NCBI GenBank assembly: GCA_934621295.1
Contig: CAKTVB010000003.1
Coordinates: forward strand, 1 to 64,000
Direction of reading: 5' to 3'
DNA: 64,000 bases
Source of the DNA: an uncultured Collinsella sp.
GTDB taxonomy: Bacteria; Actinomycetota; Coriobacteriia; Coriobacteriales; Coriobacteriaceae
Positions 57,685 through 64,000 of the stretch are shown one piece after another. Made by a program: the position numbers and the translations under genes. Below the pieces are notes generated by a model. That model saw nothing but the letters and a program-made list of their open reading frames with translations, searched no databases and was not told the origin of the DNA. Position 1 is the stretch's first letter; each line of letters begins with the position of its first letter.

Positions 57685-59667
57685 ATGTGCATGACGGCGG
57701 AACTGAGTCGTAGCGAATCTAACGAATCAATGGAAGAGCAAGGACTGGGTGCCGAGCGATTCGGCACAAAAGGGATCAAGGGGTCTATCCCTTGGCAATC
57801 CAAGCGAACGAGCGCTGGAGCCCATGCGAAGAAGACAGGCTCGCCTTCTTCTCGAATCCTTCCGCTCGATGGCCTGCGCGCACTCGCCATCATTGGCGTT
57901 GTCTTCTACCATACGCGCCCGTCGCTACTCTCCGGCGGCTTTTTAGGCGTCACCTTGTTCTTCGTGCTCGCGGGCTACTTTGCAACCCGGAGCATGGTGC
58001 ACGAGCTTAAAGATACCGGATCGTTTGATTACAAACGCTACCTGGTCAAACGCCTGCGCAGGCTTATGCCGCCCGTGCTTGCAACAATCGCACTCACGGC
58101 GTTCTCGGTCTACGCCGCAAGCCCCAGTCTGCTGCCCAAGCTGCAGGCCGATGCGCTGCCCTCGGCACTGTTTGTAAGCAACTGGTCCTATATCTTCCGC
58201 AAGGTTTCCTATTTCGACGCTGCGGGCCTCCCCTCGCCCCTCACCCACCTGTGGTATCTGGGCGTAAGCATGCAGTTCTTCATCGTCTGGCCGCTCGTGT
58301 TCTTAGGGCTGGCAACGTTCACGCATAAAAGAAAGCCGCTCATGGTCTGCGTCGGCGCACTGGCACTTCTCTCTACGATTGCCATGGCACTGCAGTTCGT
58401 TCCCGGTCAAGACACGGCTCGTATCTACTACGGGCTCGACACGCGCGCGGCGGAGCTGCTCGTGGGCGCCGCACTTGCGCTGGGCTTTCCCTATGTAAAG
58501 CAGCTGATTGCCGGACGCGCCCACTTAATCAAACACGTCAACGCAGTGGCAAAGGTTACGCTTTTCGCGCTCATCGTCGGCTTTATTTTGGCAACGGGCC
58601 AGGATACCTGGCTTTATTACGGAGGCTTTTTGGTAACGGCACTCGTCTGCGGCCTGTTGATCTGCACCGTACAGCACCCGGATTGCGAGGTCGGGCACAT
58701 GTTTTCGTCTGCCCCGCTTGTCTATATGGGCAGCCGCTCGTTTTCCATCTACCTGGTGCACTACCCGCTACTCGAGATCATGAACCCCGCGACGCGCACT
58801 CAGGCGCTCCCCTGGTGGGGATGGATCGTACAGATTGTCGTTATCCTGCTGACGGCCGAAGCGTTTTATCGCCTGTTTGAACAGCCCTTTGCCTCGCGAA
58901 AGCCCATCGCCGCGGGCGCGCGTATCGCTTGCGTCGTCGCCTGCGCAATGGTGCTCATCCTGGCCATCACGCCCGTGAACTGGGGCGATATTGCCCAAGC
59001 ACGTGCGGAGAAGCTGCGCCCCGAGCTTGCACAAACACAAGCTGTGCCCAAGCAAAAGGCAACCTCCAAAGCAGATGCCAAGGAGGCCGACGCAAAAAAG
59101 AAGAAGGAAAAGGACAGAAGCCCTAAGCCCGTGGCAGAGGTTGTGCCAAAAAATCTCGACCCCAGCCGCTGGACCTTCGACCCCAACACGGGCACTTGCA
59201 GCGCCAAGGTTCTCTATATCGGTGACTCGGTAACCGAGGGCGCTGCGCCCGCGCTGCAGCAATACCTGCCCTGTGCCTATGTCGATGGCAAAGTGAGCCG
59301 CCAGCTCTATGTGGGCCAAGACGTCTACGCGCAAGATGTTGCCACCGGATACGACCCCGACGTCGTGGTGTTCGCGCTGGGAACGAACGGCCTGATTCGC
59401 GACACCTCCACGGTGCAGGCGCTCGTCGACGCCGTGGGCGGAAAGCCGCTCTACTTTGTTACCATCCGCTGCCCGCTTGAGCTGCAAGACCCCAATAACC
59501 AGGTCTTCCGCGACTTTGCCGCCAAGAACGACAACGTGGGCATCATCGACTGGTACGGCACAAGCGAGGGCCACGACGAGTATCTTGCCGACGACGGCAT
59601 CCACCTCACCAGCGCGGGCAGGGACGCCTACGCACTCATGGTGCGCCGCGCCCTGTGCGGGCAATAG
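57685..59667 (+). CDS. Acyltransferase 3-SGNH fusion (OafA-like)
   Basis: A 660-residue membrane O-acyltransferase. After a 65-residue cytoplasmic head, residues about 65-400 are an Acyltransferase_3 domain with ten helices (LDGLRALAIIGVVFYHTRPSLLSGGFLGVTLFFVLAGYF) and FDYKRYLVKRLRRLMP. A basic/acid linker (KADAKEADAKKKKEKDR) leads to an extracytoplasmic SGNH hydrolase-like domain (VLYIGDSVTEGAAPALQQYL with the Ser block, ALGTNGL, DGIHLTSAG). The pair O-acetylates cell-wall or surface glycans (peptidoglycan or teichoic acid) in the family. Start 57685 or 57691 is uncertain; AAGGGGG precedes both. Confidence 0.92.
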   Translation: MCMTAELSRSESNESMEEQGLGAERFGTKGIKGSIPWQSKRTSAGAHAKKTGSPSSRILPLDGLRALAIIGVVFYHTRPSLLSGGFLGVTLFFVLAGYFATRSMVHELKDTGSFDYKRYLVKRLRRLMPPVLATIALTAFSVYAASPSLLPKLQADALPSALFVSNWSYIFRKVSYFDAAGLPSPLTHLWYLGVSMQFFIVWPLVFLGLATFTHKRKPLMVCVGALALLSTIAMALQFVPGQDTARIYYGLDTRAAELLVGAALALGFPYVKQLIAGRAHLIKHVNAVAKVTLFALIVGFILATGQDTWLYYGGFLVTALVCGLLICTVQHPDCEVGHMFSSAPLVYMGSRSFSIYLVHYPLLEIMNPATRTQALPWWGWIVQIVVILLTAEAFYRLFEQPFASRKPIAAGARIACVVACAMVLILAITPVNWGDIAQARAEKLRPELAQTQAVPKQKATSKADAKEADAKKKKEKDRSPKPVAEVVPKNLDPSRWTFDPNTGTCSAKVLYIGDSVTEGAAPALQQYLPCAYVDGKVSRQLYVGQDVYAQDVATGYDPDVVVFALGTNGLIRDTSTVQALVDAVGGKPLYFVTIRCPLELQDPNNQVFRDFAAKNDNVGIIDWYGTSEGHDEYLADDGIHLTSAGRDAYALMVRRALCGQ

Positions 59668-59825
59668 GACAAAGCGGCGTTGCGGGTGGAATCGCAGCAA
59701 CAGACACCAAGTGCCAAACCCGGCCAATGGCATGCGGCGTCCCTGCTAGAATGATGAGCTGATTGGTTTTGCGCGATACGCAATGCGGGTACCTCGCCTT
59801 GCTTATTGCGCCTAAAGGAGGATGC

Positions 59826-61229
59826 ATGAAACGCACGAAGATCGCCCAGCTCCACGCCGACGCCAAGGCGTTTGGCGGCCAGACCGTCACGGTTGCCGGT
59901 TGGGTCAAGTCCATCCGCGACATGAAGAACTTCGGTTTCGTAACCCTGAACGACGGCAGCTGCTTTGCCGACCTTCAGGTTGTCATGAACCGCGACGCCC
60001 TTTCCAACTACGATGAGATCGCGCATCAAAACGTCTCCGCCGCCCTCATCTGCACCGGCGAGATCAAACTCACGCCCGACGCGCCGCAGCCCTTCGAGCT
60101 CACCGCGACCGAGATTGTGGTCGAGGGCGTCTCCGACCCCAGTTATCCGCTGCAGAAGAAGCGCGCCACCGTCGAATTCCTGCGCACGCAGCAGCATCTG
60201 CGCCCGCGCACGAACCTCTTCCGCGCCGTCTTCCGCATCCGCTCCGTCGCGGCAGCAGCCATCCACAGCTTCTTCCAGGAGCAGGGCTTTGTCTACGTGA
60301 ACACGCCCATCATCACCACGAGCGACTGCGAGGGCGCTGGCGAGATGTTCCGCGTAACTACGCTCGATCCGCAAAATCCGCCCCTGACGGACGCGGGCGA
60401 GGTCGACTGGAGCCAGGACTTCTTTGGCAAGCACGCAAGCCTCACCGTCTCCGGCCAGCTCAATGCCGAGAACTTCGCCATGGCGTTTGGCGACGTGTAC
60501 ACCTTTGGCCCCACATTCCGTGCCGAGAACTCCAACACCACGCGCCACGCCGCCGAGTTTTGGATGGTCGAGCCCGAGATGGCCTTCGCTGACCTCAACG
60601 ACTATATGGATAATGCCGAGGCCATGCTCAAGTACGTGCTCAACAAGGTGATGGACACCTGCCCCGACGAGCTCAATATGCTCAACAAGTTTGTGGACAA
60701 GGGCCTGCTCGAGCGCCTGAAGCATGTGGCTAGCTCCGACTTTGCCCGCGTGACCTACACCGATGCCGTCAAGATCTTGGAGGAGGCTGTTGCCGCCGGC
60801 CACAAGTTTGATTACCCCGTCAGCTGGGGTATCGACCTGCAAACCGAGCATGAGCGCTTCCTCACCGAGGAGCACTTCCGCCGCCCGACCTTCGTGACTG
60901 ACTACCCCGCCGAGATCAAGGCATTCTACATGCGCATGAACGACGACGGCAAGACCGTCGCCGCTGCCGACTGCCTGGTTCCCGGCATCGGCGAGATTAT
61001 CGGCGGCTCCCAGCGTGAGGAGCGCCTGGACCTGCTTGAGGGCCGCATCAAGGACCTGGGCATGAACCCCGAGCAGTACAAGTACTACCTGGACCTGCGT
61101 CGCTACGGCTCCTGCAAGCACGCTGGCTACGGCCTGGGCTTCGAGCGTCTAGTGATGTACCTCACCGGCGTGGGCAACATCCGCGACGTCCTGCCGCACC
61201 CGCGCACCGTAGGCAACGCCGACTTCTAA
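59826..61229 (+). CDS. asnS: Asparaginyl-tRNA synthetase
   Basis: Class IIb synthetase of 467 residues. ATG 59826 was chosen because AAAGGAGGATGC precedes it. OB-fold anticodon domain VTVAGWVKSIRDMKNFGFVTLNDGS, motif 2 region TFRAENSNTTRHAAEFWMVEPEMAF and motif 3 GYGLGFERLVMYLTGVGNIRDVLPHPRT. AsnRS rather than AspRS is shown by that motif 3 and by EAMLKYVLNKVM. A terminator follows. Confidence 0.96.
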   Translation: MKRTKIAQLHADAKAFGGQTVTVAGWVKSIRDMKNFGFVTLNDGSCFADLQVVMNRDALSNYDEIAHQNVSAALICTGEIKLTPDAPQPFELTATEIVVEGVSDPSYPLQKKRATVEFLRTQQHLRPRTNLFRAVFRIRSVAAAAIHSFFQEQGFVYVNTPIITTSDCEGAGEMFRVTTLDPQNPPLTDAGEVDWSQDFFGKHASLTVSGQLNAENFAMAFGDVYTFGPTFRAENSNTTRHAAEFWMVEPEMAFADLNDYMDNAEAMLKYVLNKVMDTCPDELNMLNKFVDKGLLERLKHVASSDFARVTYTDAVKILEEAVAAGHKFDYPVSWGIDLQTEHERFLTEEHFRRPTFVTDYPAEIKAFYMRMNDDGKTVAAADCLVPGIGEIIGGSQREERLDLLEGRIKDLGMNPEQYKYYLDLRRYGSCKHAGYGLGFERLVMYLTGVGNIRDVLPHPRTVGNADF

Positions 61230-61243
61230 GGTTCACTCAACCA

Positions 61244-61277
61244 ATGTGACACCAACAAGACAGGTTTATTTTGTCAC
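61244..61277 (+). repeat. Intergenic repeat R1
   Basis: Forward copy of the ATGTGACA-N8-GACAGGTTTATTTTGTCAC repeat, directly after asnS. It has inverted ends (TGTGACA/TGTCAC). Confidence 0.8.
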
Positions 61278-61282
61278 CTTCT

Positions 61283-61319
61283 GGGCCGCTGCAGGTAACA
61301 GCCTCGCAGCGGCCCTTTT
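61283..61319 (+). terminator. Terminator of asnS
   Basis: GGGCCGCTGC pairs with GCAGCGGCCC across a 13-base loop and is followed by TTTT. It sits between repeats R1 and R2. Confidence 0.9.
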
Positions 61320-61340
61320 CCGTGCGCCAGCCACCTCTCC

Positions 61341-61376
61341 ATGTGACACCAACAAGACAGGTTTAATTTGTCACAT
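61341..61376 (+). repeat. Intergenic repeat R2
   Basis: Second forward copy; 33 of 34 positions agree with R1 and the right end adds the full TGTCACAT. Confidence 0.82.
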
Positions 61377-61428
61377 TTTCACAGGGGCTTCATACATGCG
61401 GCGTGGGCGCCGACCTCAAGCTCTAGCC

Positions 61429-62388
61429 CTAGTACTTAAAGAACCCCTCGCCCGAGGACTCGCCGAGCTTGCCCTCGTCGAGCATCTTCTTGAGGACAGC
61501 TGCCATGGCTTTGAAGTTGTACGGCATCATCATTTTCTTGAGCAGCGGGCTCACAAGACCCGGGACCTTCTGGTACTGCATCACGATGTTGTAGGCGGTC
61601 TGGATGCCCACGATGTCGAACACGCGGAACGGGCCCTTGGGCGCACCGGTGCCGCGCGTCCAGGCAAGGTCGATGCTCTTGGGGTCCGAGACGCCCGATA
61701 CATACAGGTCAAGGCCGGAAAGCAGCCATGGCACCAGCATGGAATTGAGCAGGTAGCCGTTCTTCTCCTTGTTGACGGGAAGCGCGAGCATACGAATCTG
61801 GGTCGCGAACTCAACGAGCTCATCGAAGTAGCGCTTGTCGGTCTGGGTTTGCGCCATGACCTCGGTCATGTTGTTCTTCCAGATGGAGTTGGCAAAGTGG
61901 AGCGACAGGTACTTTTCCGGACGGCCCGTGTACTTGGCAAAGGTGCTGGGCAGCAGCGTGGACGAGTTGGTAACCACGACTGTCTTTGACGGCAGCACCG
62001 GCGCGAGCTTCTGGTAGAACTCGATCTTTGCCTGCGTGTCCTCGGCCATACTCTCGATTACCAGGTCGGCATCTGACACAGCAGCCGCCAGGTCGAGCTC
62101 AAGCTTGAGCGAGCTATACGCACGCTCCACCGCATCGAGCGCCGTCTGCTTATCGAACGGCTTATCGCTATCGGCGATGCCCGGGCACCACTCACCCATG
62201 CCGTCTGCCATGTCCTCGATAGCTGCGATGTATTCCTCGCGCACGTGGTCGATCTTGGGCTGTGTACGACCGATGGAGCCCTCGCTTCTCAGCCAAATGG
62301 TGACGTCAAAGCCGCAATACGCCGCCTGGAACGCAATCTGACTTCCCAGCACGCCGCCGCCAGCCACGCAAACGTTCTTGTAGCTCAT
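61429..62388 (-). CDS. 3-hydroxyacyl-CoA dehydrogenase
   Basis: A 319-residue NAD-dependent oxidoreductase. Rossmann motif VAGGGVLGSQIAFQAAYCGFDV near the N-terminus, LVIESMAEDTQAKIEFYQKL, VVTNSSTLLPS and HFANSIWKNNMTEVM, then the C-terminal helical domain from LLNSMLVPWLLSGLDL. It interconverts 3-hydroxyacyl-CoA and 3-oxoacyl-CoA, as in butyrate-type or beta-oxidation pathways. The ATG follows AAAAGGAGACACCC. Flanked on both sides by two copies of the TGTGACA repeat in opposite orientations. No thiolase or crotonase is adjacent. Confidence 0.9.
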   Translation of the reverse strand: MSYKNVCVAGGGVLGSQIAFQAAYCGFDVTIWLRSEGSIGRTQPKIDHVREEYIAAIEDMADGMGEWCPGIADSDKPFDKQTALDAVERAYSSLKLELDLAAAVSDADLVIESMAEDTQAKIEFYQKLAPVLPSKTVVVTNSSTLLPSTFAKYTGRPEKYLSLHFANSIWKNNMTEVMAQTQTDKRYFDELVEFATQIRMLALPVNKEKNGYLLNSMLVPWLLSGLDLYVSGVSDPKSIDLAWTRGTGAPKGPFRVFDIVGIQTAYNIVMQYQKVPGLVSPLLKKMMMPYNFKAMAAVLKKMLDEGKLGESSGEGFFKY

Positions 62389-62522
62389 GGGTGTCTCCTT
62401 TTGTTCTCGTCATCCTTGCAATAGACATCATTAAAAATGATGCGTCGAGGCACAGCCGCTGCCCGCCGGTCAGCGGCATCGAGGCATCGGGAAACGGCTA
62501 CATCTGTAAGCTATCTTTCGTC

Positions 62523-62560
62523 TGTAAAAAGACCGCCGCGGGCGACTCCGCGGCGGTCTG
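62523..62560 (-). terminator. Terminator of the activase gene
   Basis: AGACCGCCGCGG pairs with CCGCGGCGGTCT around AGTCGCC and is followed on the reverse strand by TTTTTAC. Confidence 0.88.
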
Positions 62561-62563
62561 GCA

Positions 62564-62599
62564 ATGTGTCGAAATAAACCTGTCGTTTTGCTGTCACAT
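62564..62599 (-). repeat. Intergenic repeat R3
   Basis: Reverse-orientation copy of the ATGTGACA...TGTCACAT repeat with a few changes (ATGTGTCG end). It keeps AAATAAACCTGTC, the complement of GACAGGTTTATTT. Confidence 0.75.
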
Positions 62600-62664
62600 C
62601 AATCGGGTACTCGCCTGTTGCATCCCGAGTGACAAACGGCAGGTAACGACCGGTGAACGGCAGA

Positions 62665-62700
62665 ATGTGACAAAATAAACCTGTCGACTTTTTGTCACAT
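62665..62700 (-). repeat. Intergenic repeat R4
   Basis: Reverse-orientation copy with perfect ends (ATGTGACA and TGTCACAT), 5 bases from the stop of the activase gene. The rest of 62389-62705 holds no gene. Confidence 0.82.
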
Positions 62701-62705
62701 TCTGG

Positions 62706-64000
62706 TTAATGGTGCGGACGGAACTTGGAGTCCACTGCGTCCATCTCGAGCGGGGCGATATGCTCCATTACAAAGCCCTTGCCGGCACGCATGTTCTCTT
62801 TGGCCACACTGATCATCAGCTTGATGCGGTTAAGCTGGTTGACCTCCGAGGCGCCCGGGTCGTAGTCCACGGCCACGATGTTGCTCTCGGGATGCTGGCG
62901 GCGCAGCTCCTTGATCACGGCCTTACCCACCACGTGGTTGGGCAGGCACGCGAACGGCTGCGTGCAGATGATGTTGGGCGCACCGTGGTCGATGAGGTCG
63001 AGCATCTCGGCCGTAAGCAACCAGCCCTCACCCATGTTGTTGCACAGCGAAAGCACCTGCGAGGCCTTATCCGCCATGGCACTGATGGGCTCGGGAGCCT
63101 CAAAGCGCTCGGACTTGTCCAGCAGGTCCTCGACCGGCTTGCGCATCCAATCCACCATGCCAATGAGCGCATCCATGCCCGCACGCGTGACCGCAGAGCT
63201 TCCCAGCTCGTCCTTCTGCAGGTTGGAGTTGCTCATGGAGTACAGGAAGAAGTCGAGCAGGCCCGGCACCACAGCCTCGCAGCCCTCGTTCTCGATAACC
63301 TCGACCACGTGGTTGTTTGCCGTGGGATGGAACTTGACGAGAATCTCGCCCACCACGCCTACGCGCGGCTTGCATCCCTCGCCCTCAAGCGGCATGGTGT
63401 CAAACGCCTTGATGGCCTCGCGCGCCAGGCGCGTGAAGTTACGGCGATTGAACTTGGGCGCCAGGGCGCGAGCGCGCGCCATGTACTCGTCAAAGAGCGC
63501 ATTGGCGGCGCCGGGCGTCGTCTCGTACGGGCGGCAGCGATAAAGCATCTGCATCATCACGTCGCCAAACAGGATGGAGTAGACAGCGGCCTTGAGCATG
63601 GGAACCGTCAGCTTGAAGCCGGGGTTCTTCTCGTCGAGCTTCACGGCAGAAAGCGAGATGACCGGAATCTCCGGGTGACCGGAATCGCGCAGGGCCTTGC
63701 GGATAAGCGCGATGTAGTTAGTGGCACGGCAGCCGCCGCCTGTCTGGCTGATAACCACGGCGGTCTTGGTGAGGTCGTACTTGCCGCTCTCGATGGCCTC
63801 CATGATCTGGCCCGTCACGAGGATCGAGGGATAGCAGATGTCGTTGTTCACATAGCGCAGGCCCGCCTCGACGGCGCCGCGGTCGGTCGAAGGCAGAAGC
63901 TCCAGGTTGTAGCCATAGGCGTGGAACACCTCTTTGACCAGGTCAAAGTGGATGGGCGCCATCTGCGGGCACAAGATGGTGTAGCCCTCGCGGCGCATCT
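62706..64000 (-). CDS. 2-hydroxyacyl-CoA dehydratase activase-like protein (partial)
   Basis: The C-terminal 430 or more residues of a large protein of the CoA-dehydratase activase family (BadF/HgdC ATPase fused to DUF2229 and dehydratase-like modules). The N-terminus lies beyond 64000, so the visible ATG at 63998 is not the start. Visible parts: LCPQMAPIHFDLVKEVFHAYGYNLELLP, YVNNDICYPSILVTGQIMEAI, VISQTGGGCRATNYIALIRKALRDSG with the conserved Cys of the D-component fold, and IICTQPFACLPNHVVGKAVIKELRRQHP. Full-length homologues are about 1,400 residues. Its natural partner, a dehydratase, is not in the window. Confidence 0.88.
   Translation of the reverse strand, partial: MRREGYTILCPQMAPIHFDLVKEVFHAYGYNLELLPSTDRGAVEAGLRYVNNDICYPSILVTGQIMEAIESGKYDLTKTAVVISQTGGGCRATNYIALIRKALRDSGHPEIPVISLSAVKLDEKNPGFKLTVPMLKAAVYSILFGDVMMQMLYRCRPYETTPGAANALFDEYMARARALAPKFNRRNFTRLAREAIKAFDTMPLEGEGCKPRVGVVGEILVKFHPTANNHVVEVIENEGCEAVVPGLLDFFLYSMSNSNLQKDELGSSAVTRAGMDALIGMVDWMRKPVEDLLDKSERFEAPEPISAMADKASQVLSLCNNMGEGWLLTAEMLDLIDHGAPNIICTQPFACLPNHVVGKAVIKELRRQHPESNIVAVDYDPGASEVNQLNRIKLMISVAKENMRAGKGFVMEHIAPLEMDAVDSKFRPHH

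Noticed and set aside
61244..61376. CRP/FNR operator sites (TGTGA...TCACA)
   Set aside because: The half-sites are over 20 bases apart instead of 6, and a long conserved sequence lies between them, so it is a repeat family rather than a CRP-type site.

Overview
The window is about 60% GC with short intergenic gaps, strong GGAGG-type ribosome binding sites, many GTG starts and rho-independent terminators. Gene content and order point to the class Coriobacteriia, most probably a gut Collinsella. The clues are the amaP/DUF2273/asp23 cluster, a TrpX-type aromatic-substrate ABC transporter, zinc-ribbon/SPFH genes, NarL-type regulators with polytopic sensors, and a 2-hydroxyacyl-CoA dehydratase activase. 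The taxon is inferred from content, not from a database match. No prophage, transposase, CRISPR array or rRNA was seen.

Layout. 0-10.5 kb: guaA, L-asparaginase, a small XRE regulator, ychF, a four-cluster ferredoxin-like protein, a HAD phosphatase divergent from a GntR regulator with a perfect palindromic operator, and groES-groEL followed by a tandem repeat array. 10.5-26 kb: two amidohydrolase/peptidase genes, a YitT membrane protein, DUF2752 and DUF4234 proteins, the asp23 envelope-stress operon, yebC, dCMP deaminase, lgt, nifU, an ABC transporter and a transglutaminase-like protein. 26-31.5 kb: the complete leucine operon leuA-leuC-leuD-leuB, with a previously unlisted leucine-rich leader peptide and attenuator, and two nested hairpin elements between leuC and leuD. 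31.6-36.5 kb: the translation block tRNA-Tyr/Thr/Met-tuf-rpmG-tRNA-Trp-secE-nusG-rplK-rplA, read leftwards, plus a separate tRNA-Thr(TGT). 36.6-40.5 kb: ispF-cysS-rlmB-NYN nuclease, with two more nested hairpins between cysS and rlmB. 40.7-46.8 kb: arylamine N-acetyltransferase, an HTH-aminotransferase fusion, an MFS exporter, a 54-residue membrane protein, an isochorismatase-family hydrolase and a second YitT protein. 47-52.4 kb: three zinc-ribbon proteins including an SPFH protein, and two tandem lipoproteins. 52.4-56.5 kb: a translationally coupled operon of a degenerate kinase-like membrane sensor, a histidine kinase and a response regulator. 56.6-64 kb: an alpha/beta hydrolase, an acyltransferase-SGNH fusion, asnS, a 3-hydroxyacyl-CoA dehydrogenase bracketed by inverted intergenic repeats, and a partial dehydratase activase cut by the window end.

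Most of what is unusual lies between genes. Families of nested hairpins sit directly after stop codons of groEL, leuC and cysS, two of the three inside operons. Their outer arms differ from copy to copy while the cores are conserved. Together with the leu leader, the dual-start HTH-aminotransferase and the three-gene sensor operon, these are the best candidates for undescribed biology. All functional statements come from reading the sequence; no database search was run.
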